The notes: a model not told the origin generated them from the sequence alone. Shown: positions 54,200 through 63,497, counted from the first letter of the stretch. The stretch is DNA of 64,000 nt from Sinorhizobium arboris LMG 14919 (GCF_000427465.1 NZ_ATYB01000008.1:124001-188000); one strand, 5' to 3'. Program-made: numbers and translations.

Positions 54200-55270
54200 T
54201 CATTCCTGAGGCACCTCGCTGTCCATCAGCGCATCGAGCGGACCGATCAGCGCCGTTCTCGGCGGCACGAGCTGCGGCTCGATCATGTGTATTTGCAACG
54301 ATGCTCTCGGTTCTTCGATCACTTCGAAAGCTTTTGCGATCATTCCCTCGATATTCTGCCGGATCATGATCACGGGGAAGGGGAGGAAGGAGGCGAACGG
54401 ATCGTAATCGTAGCAGCCGACGACGAGATCCGTGAAATTCTCGAGCGGATGCTCGGCCATGAAACGCAGCAACCCCTCGAAATTTATCGATGAGTTGACG
54501 AAGAAGCCGCGCGGCAGTTTCCCATGCTGTTCGTAGAACGCTTCGAAGGCCTTTCGGGCATTGTCGGCGGCATAGCCGGTCGGCCATATGCATTCGTCCG
54601 GATCGCTTCCCAGCAGCTCCTGCTTTACCGCCCGAAATCCGCGGATGCGCTCGCGGGTGGCGTGATCATCGCGGCCGCCGAACAGGTAGAGGTCGTCGGG
54701 CTCGAGCGGCCGCTCGGCGGGGAAGTGCCTGATGATCGCCTCGGTCAGACGGCGGCCGCCTTTGAAATTGTCGCTGATGACCGACGGCACTTTCGTGCCG
54801 GGAAGATCGATGTTGATATGCCTTAGGCCGGCCGCTTCGCAGACTTCGTGCACGCCATCGGGATCCGTCGCACCGCAGATGAACAATTCGTCGATGGAAT
54901 AGGAGATCAGCGTTTCGGCCGTCCTGCGCTCCTGCTCCGGGTCCCGGCTGGCGCTGACGACGATCGGACATTGGCCCTTGCTGCGCACATGCGCCTCGAA
55001 GGTCTGGGCGAGCGAAGAAAAGTAGCGGTTGTCGTGCACGGGCAGGAGCAGCCCGACGAGGCCGGAACGGGAACTGCGCAGGCCCCGCGCTTGCCGGTTT
55101 GCAGTGTACTGATGGGTCTCGGCGAGGCTTCGGATGAGCTCCGCGGTGCTCTCCTTGATCCGTCGCTTGCGCCACGTGCCGTTCAGCACCGCGCTGACGG
55201 TAGAGGGCGAACTTCCGGAAAGCACCGACAGATCGTAGATCGTCGCCTTTTTCCTGATACCGTTCGTCAT
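54200..55270 (-). CDS. LacI-family regulator of the sugar ABC operon
   Basis: 356 residues from ATG 55270 (AGGAGGCTCGG upstream). HTH ATIYDLSVLSGSSPSTVSAVLNGTW (split, residues 9-33) and hinge; sensor domain with LVGLLLPVHDNRYFSSLAQTFE, DELFICGATDPDGV, DNFKGGRRLTEAI, LVVGCYDYDPFASF. Divergent from the sugar transporter operon; 340 bp with strong repeats lie between. It ends nine bases from the ngg stop, convergently. Confidence 0.9.
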   Translation of the reverse strand: MTNGIRKKATIYDLSVLSGSSPSTVSAVLNGTWRKRRIKESTAELIRSLAETHQYTANRQARGLRSSRSGLVGLLLPVHDNRYFSSLAQTFEAHVRSKGQCPIVVSASRDPEQERRTAETLISYSIDELFICGATDPDGVHEVCEAAGLRHINIDLPGTKVPSVISDNFKGGRRLTEAIIRHFPAERPLEPDDLYLFGGRDDHATRERIRGFRAVKQELLGSDPDECIWPTGYAADNARKAFEAFYEQHGKLPRGFFVNSSINFEGLLRFMAEHPLENFTDLVVGCYDYDPFASFLPFPVIMIRQNIEGMIAKAFEVIEEPRASLQIHMIEPQLVPPRTALIGPLDALMDSEVPQE

Positions 55271-55355
55271 CCGAGCCTCCTCCAAAAACCCTTGGTGCAT
55301 TCCCGCTTTTCGACGAGTGTCGGAAACGCTCTAACCCTCTGTTTTGCCGCAACTC

Positions 55356-55395
55356 CGGGCGGAAAGCCGCGACCCACTTTTCCTGGAATTGCTCT
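55356..55395. repeat. intergenic repeat, copy 1
   Basis: GGGCGGAAAGCCGCGACCCA then CTTTTCCTGGAATTGCTCTA. A diverged second copy lies at 63386-63423 (GGGCGGAAAACCGCACACAC, ATTTCCTGGGCTTGCTTC). Both are outside genes and flank the sugar operon. The form GGAAA-CCGC-CACTTTTCCTGGAATTGCTC is familiar from rhizobial intergenic regions. Confidence 0.45.
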
Positions 55396-55441
55396 AGTGC
55401 CGATTTCGGCTTGACGAAAGATCAAGTCTGCATGATAGTCA

Positions 55442-55484
55442 TTGCACCATCGATTGTGCAAAAAAGAAATATCGATTGTGCAAA
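55442..55484. promoter_or_regulatory. operator repeats upstream of the sugar ABC operon
   Basis: ATCGATTGTGCAAA is repeated exactly at 55449-55462 and 55471-55484, a 22-bp period (about two helical turns). The first copy is also half of an inverted repeat TTGCAC-N8-GTGCAA (55442-55461). Likely LacI sites controlling the operon that starts at 55611. The rest of the 55271-55610 gap holds no gene. Confidence 0.65.
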
Positions 55485-55579
55485 TTGTTGGTGCCGTCTG
55501 AGGAGGCGGCCGTCAGCGGCGGGGCATTCCCTTCCGTCCATGAGAATATTGGAGGCCGGAGCGTGAAGCGTCCGGGAGC

Positions 55580-55595
55580 GTTCCCTTTAGGGAAC
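55580..55595 (+). other. small leader stem-loop before the sugar-binding protein gene
   Basis: GTTCCCTTTAGGGAAC forms a 7-bp stem 16 bases before the ATG at 55611, just upstream of the GGAGGAGAG ribosome-binding site. It may tune translation or message life. Confidence 0.4.
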
Positions 55596-55610
55596 TTGTG
55601 GAGGAGAGAC

Positions 55611-56603
55611 ATGATCAGAAAAATTCTGGCTGCCGCTCTGGCGGCGTCGCTTTCGCTTGCGGGCGCTTACGTCGCCGCGGCGCAGGATTCTGGCAAGGTC
55701 GGCGTCGTCGTCAAGATCGGCGGCATACCGTGGTTCAACGCCATGGAGGCGGGTATCAAGGAGCGCGGCGAAAAGCTTGGCGTCGACGCATTCATGGTCG
55801 GGCCGACGAGTGCCGACCCGGCGCTGCAGGTCCGAGCGATCGAAGACCTGATCGCCCAGAACGTCAAGGTGATCGGCGTCGTTCCCAACGATGCCAAGGT
55901 GCTGGAGCCGGTGCTCACCAAAGCCAAGGAAAAGGGCATCATCGTCATTACGCATGAGTCTCCGAGCCAGAAGGGCGCCGACTGGGACTTCGAGCTGGCA
56001 TCCTCCACCGGCTTCGGTGAAGCCCATGCCAAGCTGCTTGCGGAGAAGATGGGCGGCAAGGGCGAATATGCGGTCTTTGTCGGCTCGCTGACCGTTCCGT
56101 TGCATAATGCCTGGGCGGATGCGGCAATCGAATACCTCAAGAAGAATCATCCCGAGATGACGCTCGTCGGCGAGCGCTACGGCGTCGCAGAGGATGTCGA
56201 CAAGAGCCGTTCGACGGCGCTCGACCTGATCTCCGCTCATCCGAACCTCAAGGGCTTCCTCGCTTTCGGGAGCCAGGGCCCGATCGGCGCCGGCCGCGCC
56301 ATCGAGGAGCGCCGCAAGGTCGGCGAAATCTTCGTTCTCGGGCCCTTCTCGCCCGGCCAGGGCCAGAAGCTCATCAAGTCCGATGCGATTTCCGGCGGCT
56401 TCATGTGGAATCCCAAGCAGGCCGGCGAAGTCTTCGTAACGCTCGCCGACAAGCTCATGAAGGGCGAGGAAATCAAGGACGGCGAGGAAATCGAAGGTCT
56501 CGGCGTGATCCACCCGGACTTCGAAAACCGCAACATCATCGTCGACCAGCTCGTGCCGATCAACAAGGAGACGGTCGCCGACCTCGCGGCAATGGGCCTC
56601 TGA
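55611..56603 (+). CDS. sugar ABC transporter substrate-binding protein (family 4)
   Basis: 330 residues. Signal peptide to about AAAQDSGK (residue 24). Periplasmic-binding domain of the ribose/autoinducer-2/rhamnose group: VGVVVKIGGIPWFNAMEAGIKE (split), VGPTSADPALQVRAIEDLIAQNV, GVVPNDAKVLEPVLTKAKEKGI, ITHESPSQKGADWD, ASSTGFGEAHAKLLAEKMG. This set of motifs is nearest to the rhamnose/AI-2-type binders. It likely binds a ketose or deoxysugar. Confidence 0.92.
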   Translation: MIRKILAAALAASLSLAGAYVAAAQDSGKVGVVVKIGGIPWFNAMEAGIKERGEKLGVDAFMVGPTSADPALQVRAIEDLIAQNVKVIGVVPNDAKVLEPVLTKAKEKGIIVITHESPSQKGADWDFELASSTGFGEAHAKLLAEKMGGKGEYAVFVGSLTVPLHNAWADAAIEYLKKNHPEMTLVGERYGVAEDVDKSRSTALDLISAHPNLKGFLAFGSQGPIGAGRAIEERRKVGEIFVLGPFSPGQGQKLIKSDAISGGFMWNPKQAGEVFVTLADKLMKGEEIKDGEEIEGLGVIHPDFENRNIIVDQLVPINKETVADLAAMGL

Positions 56604-56726
56604 CCGGACAGAAGTTGGGCGGGAGCCAAATGCATCCCGCTCACCAACGGGTTCTCCCGGCTGCTGGGCCGGCTCCGGCCGGCCTGGCAGATCCCCTGGA
56701 AACACCATCGATGGGCCTCGAAAAGG

Positions 56727-58241
56727 ATGCACCAGTCGGCAAGCGCGGCGAGTACGGACAAGCCGCTTCTGTCTCTTCGCAACATCAACATGACCTTCGG
56801 CGGCGTCAAGGCACTGAAGAATGTCGGCTTCGATGTGCGCCCGGGCGAGGTGCACTGCCTGGCCGGAGAGAACGGTTGCGGCAAGAGCACGCTCATCAAG
56901 GTGATCACGGGCGTCTACCGCCCGGCCGAAGGGGCGGTCATCGAATATGACGGGGAGACCTATTCGCATATGTCGCCGGTCACCGCTCAGGACCGCGGCA
57001 TTCAGGTCATCTGGCAGGATCTCGCCCTCTTCCCCGAAATGAGCGTTGCGGAAAACATCGCCTTTCGCGAAGTGCTCGGCGGCCGGCCGCGGCTGGTGGA
57101 CTACGGCCGCATGCGCCGGATCGCCGTCGACGCGCTGGGCCGGCTGGGCGTCACGCTCGACGTCGACCTGCCGCTCAAGGAATATGCGATCGCCCAGCGT
57201 CAGATCGTGGCGATTGCCCGGGCGCTGGTCGGGGAGGCGAGACTGGTCTTCATGGACGAGCCGACGGCATCATTGACCCAGTCGGAGACGGACCATCTGC
57301 TCGAAATCGTCCGCAGCCTCTCCGCGTCAGGCGTCGCAGTCGTTTTCGTCAGCCATCGGCTTGCCGAGGTGCTGGAGATTTCAAGCCGCATCACGGTCTT
57401 GCGCGACGGTGCGCTGGTCGGGGTCTATCCCGCCGCCGGCATGACGCAGTCGAAAATCACCGAGCTCATGACCGGCAAGACCTTCGATCAGCAGGTCCGC
57501 GCGCGATCGCAGGAGGACCAGCCGGCCGTACTCGAGGTTCGCGGTCTCACCCGGCCAGGCGAGTTCGAAGACATTTCGCTGACCGTTCGCCGCGGCGAGA
57601 CGGTCGGCATAACCGGTTTGCTCGGGGCAGGGCGGACCGAACTGGCACTCGCCCTTTTCGGCATGACGAGGCCCGGTTCGGGCACGATTTCCATCGACGG
57701 CCGGGAGGTCCGCTTCGCTTCGAACCGCGACGCGATCAAGGCCGGTATCGCCTACCTGTCGGAGGACCGTTTGTCACTCGGGCTCATCCAGCCGCAGCCG
57801 ATCGCCGACAATCTGGTCATCGCCTCGCTGCGCAAGATACTCTCCGGGGGTCTGCTTTCCGAAGACCGCAAACGAAGTCTCGTCGGCCGCTGGATCGCCG
57901 ATCTCGGCGTCAAGATCGGCCGCCAGTCCGATGCGATCTCGACGCTGTCCGGCGGCAACCAGCAGCGCGTGGCAATCGCCAAATGGCTTGCGACCGATCC
58001 CAAGCTGTTGATCCTCGATTCACCTACAGTCGGCGTCGATGTCGGGGCACGCGCCGGCATCTTCGACATCGTCGCCAAGCTCGCCGAGAGCGGGCTTGCG
58101 ATCATCCTGATCTCGGACGAGGTGCCGGAAGTCTATTTCAACGCCGACCGTGTCCTGCACATGGCGCAGGGGCGCATCGTCGGCACCTATGATCCGCGCC
58201 GGACGCGGCTGGAAGAGATCGAGGCGGCCGTCTATGCGTAG
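56727..58241 (+). CDS. sugar ABC transporter ATPase (two ABC domains)
   Basis: 504 residues. The first domain has a near-canonical Walker A, GENGCGKST, signature-like IAQRQIVAIARAL and Walker B LVFMDEPTASL. The second has an altered Walker A, GLLGAGRTE, signature LSGGNQQRVAIAKWL and Walker B LLILDSPTVGVDV. This asymmetry is normal for RbsA/MglA-type proteins. It begins 123 bp after the binding-protein gene. Confidence 0.93.
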   Translation: MHQSASAASTDKPLLSLRNINMTFGGVKALKNVGFDVRPGEVHCLAGENGCGKSTLIKVITGVYRPAEGAVIEYDGETYSHMSPVTAQDRGIQVIWQDLALFPEMSVAENIAFREVLGGRPRLVDYGRMRRIAVDALGRLGVTLDVDLPLKEYAIAQRQIVAIARALVGEARLVFMDEPTASLTQSETDHLLEIVRSLSASGVAVVFVSHRLAEVLEISSRITVLRDGALVGVYPAAGMTQSKITELMTGKTFDQQVRARSQEDQPAVLEVRGLTRPGEFEDISLTVRRGETVGITGLLGAGRTELALALFGMTRPGSGTISIDGREVRFASNRDAIKAGIAYLSEDRLSLGLIQPQPIADNLVIASLRKILSGGLLSEDRKRSLVGRWIADLGVKIGRQSDAISTLSGGNQQRVAIAKWLATDPKLLILDSPTVGVDVGARAGIFDIVAKLAESGLAIILISDEVPEVYFNADRVLHMAQGRIVGTYDPRRTRLEEIEAAVYA

Positions 58242-59235
58242 TCTGATCCGCACTCACGCAACCGAGTTTTCGCTGCTGGCGGTCATCGTCGCCATCAGCG
58301 CTGTGCTCTCCTTCGCAACGACGAACTTCTTCTCGCTCGGCAACGCCTTCGATCTCTTGAACATCAGCGCGGTCAACATCATCTTCGCAGTCGGCCTCCT
58401 GGTGGTGCTGATCGCCGGTGGCATCGACATCTCCTTTGCCGTTGCCGCTTCCGTCGTCCAGTACGGTACGGCGATCGCGCTGGGCTGGATTGGCGGCGGC
58501 GGCTGGATCTCCGGGCTTCTCATCGCCGGCTCGCTGGGCGTGCTGCTCGGCTGCTTCAATGCCTTCCTGATCCACCGTTTCCGGATCATTTCGATCGTCG
58601 CCACGATCTCCACCTTCAACATCTATTTCGGATTGCTGATGTTCTTCACGCGTGGCGTGTCGATCTACGACCTGCCCGATTGGCTGACGGACCGGGTGAT
58701 CCTCTTCGAACGTGAAATGCCCGACGGTACCTGGATCGAAATCACGCTTCCGGTGCTCGTCATGATCGTCTGCGTGGTCGCGACCTGGACACTGATCACG
58801 CGCACCACGATCGGCCGGCAGCTTTACGCCTTCGGCGACAATCCGGAAGGCGCCCGGCGCTTCGGCATCAATATCGGTGTCATGCAATTCATCGCCTTCG
58901 GCTGGCTTGGCCTAATGGCCGGCGTCGGGGGGCTGATCCAGGCGCATTATGCTCAGGAGGTCGTGCCGAATGCGCTCTATGGCCGCGAGCTCGACGTGCT
59001 TGCCGCGGTCGTCCTGGGCGGAGCGCGCCTGGGTGGCGGCAAGGGGACGGTGCTCGGCTGCGTGCTCGGCGTGCTTTTGATCTCGATCACCCAGAACGGT
59101 CTCAATCTGATGGGTGTGTCGCCCTTCGCCTTCAAGATGATCATCGGCGCCATCATCCTGATCGCCATCACCCTTTCCAACACGCGGATCGAGCGTCTGC
59201 TGCCTTTTATTGGTCAAAGGGGAACGAGACGATGA
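58234..59235 (+). CDS. sugar ABC transporter permease
   Basis: 333 residues from ATG 58234, overlapping the ATPase stop by 8 nt. RbsC-type permease: VGLLVVLIAGGIDISFAVAAS, a cytoplasmic-loop motif around GRQLYAFGDNPEGARRFGIN, and LAAVVLGGARLGGGKGTVLGCVLG. Eight to ten membrane segments. Partner of the 59232 permease. Confidence 0.93.
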   Translation: MRSLIRTHATEFSLLAVIVAISAVLSFATTNFFSLGNAFDLLNISAVNIIFAVGLLVVLIAGGIDISFAVAASVVQYGTAIALGWIGGGGWISGLLIAGSLGVLLGCFNAFLIHRFRIISIVATISTFNIYFGLLMFFTRGVSIYDLPDWLTDRVILFEREMPDGTWIEITLPVLVMIVCVVATWTLITRTTIGRQLYAFGDNPEGARRFGINIGVMQFIAFGWLGLMAGVGGLIQAHYAQEVVPNALYGRELDVLAAVVLGGARLGGGKGTVLGCVLGVLLISITQNGLNLMGVSPFAFKMIIGAIILIAITLSNTRIERLLPFIGQRGTRR

Positions 59236-60230
59236 CCACAGTCTTCGAAAGGATCAAGGTCGCGGCAGGTCCGGAAATGGCTGGTCCGGGGCTCGCTTTC
59301 ATCGCCGTCGTCCTCATTTTCGGCATTGCCTCGCCGCAATTCCTGAGCGCCGCAACATTCGGATCCGTCGCCTTTCAGCTTCCCGAACTCGGGCTCCTCA
59401 CGCTTGCCATGCTGCTTCCGATCCTGACGGGCGGCCTCAATCTCGCAATCACATTCACCGCGAATGTCGCGGGACTGACCGCCGCCTGGGTGCTGAAAGC
59501 AAACGGCGGTGTCGATGCGGGTCTCGGCATTTTTCTCGTCGCCGCACTCCTCGCCCTGATGGTCGGGGCGGCGAGCGGAGCCGTAATGGGCCTGGTGATC
59601 GCCTTTACCCGCGCCCACCCGATCCTCGTGTCTTTGTCGATGATGATCTTCCTGCGCGGGCTCGGAGAATTCCTGACGCGGGGCGGCGACATCTCCGGTT
59701 TTCCCGCCTTCGTCGGCGTGATCGGCCATGGCTCGATCGCCGGCATCCCGGTGCCGCTGATCGTCTTCGTCGTCTGCGTGCTCGCCTGGCACCTGCTTCT
59801 CGGCCGCACCAAGCTCGGCTTCAACACCTATATGATCGGCTCAAACCTCGAGGCGACGCGCTATTCCGGCATCAACACGCGCAAGGCGATCGTGCTCGTC
59901 TACACGCTGTCCGGCATCATGTGTGCGATCGCCGGCATCATCATGCTGGCGCGGTTCAATTCCGTGCGCATCGGCCACGGCGAATCCTACCTGCTGATCA
60001 CGGTGCTTGCGTGCTTTCTCGGTGGCGTCGATCCGTTCGGCGGCTTCGGCCGGGTGATCCCCGTCTTCGTTGCGCTGGTGGTGCTGCAGCTTCTCTCGTC
60101 CGGGCTCAATCTCGTCGGAGCCAACCAGCATCTCGCGACCGCCGTCTGGGGCATCCTTCTTGTCGTCGTGATGATCCTGCGTTGGGCCGTTTCCAGGATC
60201 AGGATTTCAATTGTCAGAAGAGGATCATGA
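59232..60230 (+). CDS. sugar ABC transporter permease
   Basis: 332 residues. RbsC-type: LLPILTGGLNLAITFTANVAG, GLVIAFTRAHPILVSLSMMIFLRG, GFNTYMIGSNLEATRYSGIN, LACFLGGVDPFGGFGRVIPV. Together with the previous permease it makes a heterodimeric channel, as in rhamnose and AI-2 systems. ATGA overlaps on both sides. Confidence 0.93.
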   Translation: MTTVFERIKVAAGPEMAGPGLAFIAVVLIFGIASPQFLSAATFGSVAFQLPELGLLTLAMLLPILTGGLNLAITFTANVAGLTAAWVLKANGGVDAGLGIFLVAALLALMVGAASGAVMGLVIAFTRAHPILVSLSMMIFLRGLGEFLTRGGDISGFPAFVGVIGHGSIAGIPVPLIVFVVCVLAWHLLLGRTKLGFNTYMIGSNLEATRYSGINTRKAIVLVYTLSGIMCAIAGIIMLARFNSVRIGHGESYLLITVLACFLGGVDPFGGFGRVIPVFVALVVLQLLSSGLNLVGANQHLATAVWGILLVVVMILRWAVSRIRISIVRRGS

Positions 60231-61081
60231 CCATGCAGGGTTTTGGCGTCCATACGAGCATGTGGACAATGAACTGGGACCGTCCGGGGGCCGAGCGGGC
60301 GGTAGCGGCCGCAGTCAAATACAAGGTCGACTTCATCGAGATACCGATGCTTAATCCACCTGCCGTCGACACGGAGCACACCCGCGCGCTTCTCGAGAAA
60401 AACCGCCTGCGCGCGGTTTGCTCGCTCGGCCTGCCGGAGCGGGCCTGGGCGTCGGTGCGGCCAGAGGCGGCGATCGACCATCTTAAAATCGCCATCGACA
60501 AGACGGCCGATCTTGGCGGGGAGGCGCTGTCGGGCGTGATCTATGGCGGTATCGGCGAGCGGACCGGCGTGCCCCCGACCGTGGACGAGTATGACAACAT
60601 CGCCCGCGTGCTGCAGGCCGCTGCCAAGCACGCCAAGACGCGCGGCATCGAACTCGGGGTCGAGGCCGTCAACCGCTATGAGAACCACCTGATCAATACC
60701 GGCTGGCAGGCGGTCAAGATGATCGAACGGGTCGGAGCCGACAACGTCTTCGTGCACCTCGATACCTATCACATGAACATCGAGGAAAAAGGTGTCGGCA
60801 AAGGCATCCTCGATGCCCGCGAGCACCTGAAATACATCCATCTGTCCGAAAGCGACCGCGGCACGCCGGGCTACGGCACCTGCGGCTGGGACGAGATTTT
60901 TTCGACGCTTGCGGCGATCGGCTTCAAGGGCGGCCTCGCCATGGAAAGCTTCATCAACATGCCGCCGGAAGTGGCCTATGGCCTTGCCGTCTGGCGCCCG
61001 GTCGCAAAGGACGAGGAAGAGGTGATGGGCAACGGCCTGCCGTTCCTGCGCAACAAGGCCATGCAGTACGGCCTGATCTGA
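60227..61081 (+). CDS. TIM-barrel sugar epimerase (xylose isomerase-like)
   Basis: 284 residues. D-tagatose/D-psicose 3-epimerase family: metal ligands in LGVEAVNRYENH (Glu), VFVHLDTYHMNIEE (Asp, His), YIHLSESDRGTPG (His) and LAMESFIN (Glu). It interconverts ketoses at C3. Start ATG 60227 overlaps the permease stop; ATG 60233 is an alternative. With the kinase and aldolase downstream it suggests a path from a ketose to a ketose-1-phosphate and on to DHAP. Confidence 0.9.
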   Translation: MTMQGFGVHTSMWTMNWDRPGAERAVAAAVKYKVDFIEIPMLNPPAVDTEHTRALLEKNRLRAVCSLGLPERAWASVRPEAAIDHLKIAIDKTADLGGEALSGVIYGGIGERTGVPPTVDEYDNIARVLQAAAKHAKTRGIELGVEAVNRYENHLINTGWQAVKMIERVGADNVFVHLDTYHMNIEEKGVGKGILDAREHLKYIHLSESDRGTPGYGTCGWDEIFSTLAAIGFKGGLAMESFINMPPEVAYGLAVWRPVAKDEEEVMGNGLPFLRNKAMQYGLI

Positions 61082-61118
61082 AGGAGCTCGCAGCGGAGAA
61101 GGTCGAGGAGAAGAAGAC

Positions 61119-62597
61119 GTGGGTGCGATGATCGGGCGGGACAGCGGAGCGGCTTCGATAGCGGTCCTCGACGTCGGCAAGACCAATGTCAAGCTGAGTG
61201 CCGTCACAGCCGACGGGATGGTGGTCGAGACGATCAGCGTCCCCAATCCCGTCCTCCCCGGGCCGCCCTGGCGCCACCATGATCTCACGAGTCTGGGCGA
61301 ATGGGTTTTCGAGACCCTGGCGGCTCTGTCGCGGCGCCATGAACTTGCCGCCGTCGTCGCGGCAGGGCACGGCTCGGGCGGCGTTCTGACCGGTGCGGAT
61401 CCGGACGCCGGCGATGGCGCCGCGCTCCCGATGATCGACTACGAGCAGCCGCTGCCGCCGGAGATTCGCGACGGCTACGCGCCGCTTGCCGGTACGTTTT
61501 TCGACCGCGGCAGCGCGACCATGCATGGCGCGACCCATCAGGCTCGCCAGCTTTTTTGGATGGAGGAGCGCGAACCGCGTGCTTTCGGGAAAGCCCGCTG
61601 GTATCTCGGCCTGCCGCAATATTGGGCTTGGCGTCTTTCCGGTGTCGCCGCGTCGGAAGCGAGCCTTCTCGGGGCCCAGTCGCATCTCTGGAATGTCGCC
61701 GAAAGGCGCTTCTCGCCGATCGTCGCTGCCCGCGGCTGGGAGCGGCTGATGCCGCCGTTCTCGAAGGCCTGGCAGACGCTTGGGCCGATCCGGCCCGAAC
61801 TGGTCCGGAGGTTCGGACTCCCGGCAGAAATGCGCGTGCTTACGGGCGGCCACGACAGCAGCCTTAATCATTATCGCTATCACGCTGCCGGACTGAGGGA
61901 TTTCACGGTAATTTCGACGGGTACCTGGATCGTCGGCTTTTCACGCACGACACCGATCGAGCGCCTCGACGAGAACAGAGGCATGACGCTCAACAGCGAC
62001 GTTTTCGCAAACCGTCTCGGCGGTATCCTCACAATGGGCGGACGGGAATTCTCCCATATCGCCGGCGCCGATCCGCCGCGGGACGACGTCCCGCCCGAGG
62101 TCCTCGAGCGTCTCGTTTCGCAGCGGACCATCGCGGTGCCCTCCTTCGGCGACGATGATGGTCTCTTCCCCGGCAGCGCCGGACGCGGGCGCGTCCTTGG
62201 ACCTGCCGAGACGGCAATGGAGCGCAAGGCCCTGGCGCTCCTTTATTGCGCGCTCCTGACCGCGGAATGCATCGAGACGCTTTCCGCCGATCGCCTCGTC
62301 GTGCTCGACGGCAGCTTCCTGCGCGATCCCCTCTATGCGGGCGTCGTTGCGGCATTGCTTCCCGAGCGCCGGGTGCGCTTCAATCTCGACGCCTATGGCG
62401 TTGCCGCCGGTGCGGCGCTGCTTGCCGGTCACGAGGCGCGTGCGGGGCCGGCGCCGCTGGCCCTCAGCGAGCCCGTCGATCTTGCGCGGCTCAATCCCGA
62501 CCTTTCCCGCTATGGCGCCGATTGGCGCGCGATCGCCCGCGCAGTGGCAGGCAACAGAGATAAATTCCGGAACACGAAAGGAAAACTTCATGGCTGA
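61119..62597 (+). CDS. FGGY-family sugar kinase
   Basis: 492 residues from GTG 61119 (GAGGAG eight bases before); ATG 61128 is possible. IAVLDVGKTNVKLSAV phosphate-1 motif, AAGHGSGGVLTG, LTGGHDSSLNHYRYH in the middle, VISTGTWIVGFS, and a C-terminal region with LVVLDGSFLRDPLYAGVVAALLP. The layout is that of rhamnulokinase/fuculokinase-like members. Predicted to phosphorylate the ketose made by the epimerase. It overlaps the aldolase gene by 8 nt. Confidence 0.9.
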   Translation: MGAMIGRDSGAASIAVLDVGKTNVKLSAVTADGMVVETISVPNPVLPGPPWRHHDLTSLGEWVFETLAALSRRHELAAVVAAGHGSGGVLTGADPDAGDGAALPMIDYEQPLPPEIRDGYAPLAGTFFDRGSATMHGATHQARQLFWMEEREPRAFGKARWYLGLPQYWAWRLSGVAASEASLLGAQSHLWNVAERRFSPIVAARGWERLMPPFSKAWQTLGPIRPELVRRFGLPAEMRVLTGGHDSSLNHYRYHAAGLRDFTVISTGTWIVGFSRTTPIERLDENRGMTLNSDVFANRLGGILTMGGREFSHIAGADPPRDDVPPEVLERLVSQRTIAVPSFGDDDGLFPGSAGRGRVLGPAETAMERKALALLYCALLTAECIETLSADRLVVLDGSFLRDPLYAGVVAALLPERRVRFNLDAYGVAAGAALLAGHEARAGPAPLALSEPVDLARLNPDLSRYGADWRAIARAVAGNRDKFRNTKGKLHG

Positions 62598-63285
62598 GAC
62601 GGACAAGCTGGCACTCCGGCGGGAAATGGTGGACATCTGCCGGCGGATGAATTCGAGCGGCATCAACCAGGGCACGGCCGGCAATCTTTCCGTCCGCACC
62701 GATGACGGCTTCCTCATCACGCCGTCCTCCATGCCCTATGACACGATGCAGCCGGAAGACCTGGTGGAGATGGGCTTCGACGGCACCTATGTGGGCCATC
62801 GGCCCTCATCGGAGTGGCGCTTCCATCGCGACATTCTGCGCGCGCGCACGGATATCGACGTGGTCCTGCATTGCCACTCGATCTACGCGACGACACTCGC
62901 ATGCCATCACAAGACCATTCCGAGCTTTCACTACATGACGGGGATTGCCGGCGGCACGACCATCCGCTGCGCCGAATATGCGACCTTTGGCACACAGGCC
63001 CTGTCGGACAATGCGCTTGTCGCGCTCAAGGACCGCCTTGCCTGCCTGCTCGGCCAGCATGGTCAGATATCGCTCGGCAAGACGCTGGAACAGGCCTTGT
63101 GGCTCGCGATCGAAGTCGAAACGCTTTCGCGGATCTATGTCCAGGCTCTCACACTCGGCGAGCCTCCCGTGCTGCCGGACGAGGAAATGGAGCGGGTGAT
63201 CGCCCAGATGCGGCGCATGAGCTATGGCCAGGCGCCGGACCCGGAGGGCGTCAACGACGTGGCGCGCCCGCGCGGCGCCTCGTGA
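62590..63285 (+). CDS. class II aldolase/adducin family aldolase (fuculose-phosphate-type)
   Basis: 231 residues from ATG 62590. FucA/AraD fold: INQGTAGNLSVRTDDGFLITPSS (split), SSEWRFHRDIL with the catalytic Glu, zinc ligands in VVLHCHSIYATTLAC, and GQHGQISLGKTLEQALWLAIEVE with the third His. It should cleave a ketose-1-phosphate to DHAP and an aldehyde. Last gene of the sugar operon. The set importer, epimerase, kinase, aldolase is complete but the sugar is unknown. Confidence 0.9.
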   Translation: MAETDKLALRREMVDICRRMNSSGINQGTAGNLSVRTDDGFLITPSSMPYDTMQPEDLVEMGFDGTYVGHRPSSEWRFHRDILRARTDIDVVLHCHSIYATTLACHHKTIPSFHYMTGIAGGTTIRCAEYATFGTQALSDNALVALKDRLACLLGQHGQISLGKTLEQALWLAIEVETLSRIYVQALTLGEPPVLPDEEMERVIAQMRRMSYGQAPDPEGVNDVARPRGAS

Positions 63286-63385
63286 GCCGGTGAGATCATT
63301 CCTGCTCGGATGAATTCAGGTTTGAGCCCCGTCCGGTCAGATCGTAACGGCGAAACAGCGGAGCGGGGGCTGAGACGCGGGACGC

Positions 63386-63423
63386 GGGCGGAAAACCGCA
63401 CACACATTTCCTGGGCTTGCTTC
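63386..63423. repeat. intergenic repeat, copy 2
   Basis: Imperfect match to 55356-55395 (see that entry). It lies in the 247-bp gap between the aldolase gene and the HutC-like gene, which holds no gene of its own. Confidence 0.4.
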
Positions 63424-63469
63424 AGCGGCCACCTTCCGGCGGATGGCTCTGGACGGCGTGCGCTGGCCG

Positions 63470-63497
63470 TTGACAAGGCCAGGCATGTATATACAAT
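63470..63497 (+). promoter_or_regulatory. strong promoter with overlapping palindromic operator
   Basis: TTGACA at 63470-63475 and TACAAT at 63492-63497 with a 16-bp spacer, nearly consensus. The 10-bp palindrome TGTATATACA at 63486-63495 overlaps the -10 box. Sites of HutC-type regulators have a similar TGTA...TACA form, so autorepression is likely. Confidence 0.7.
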
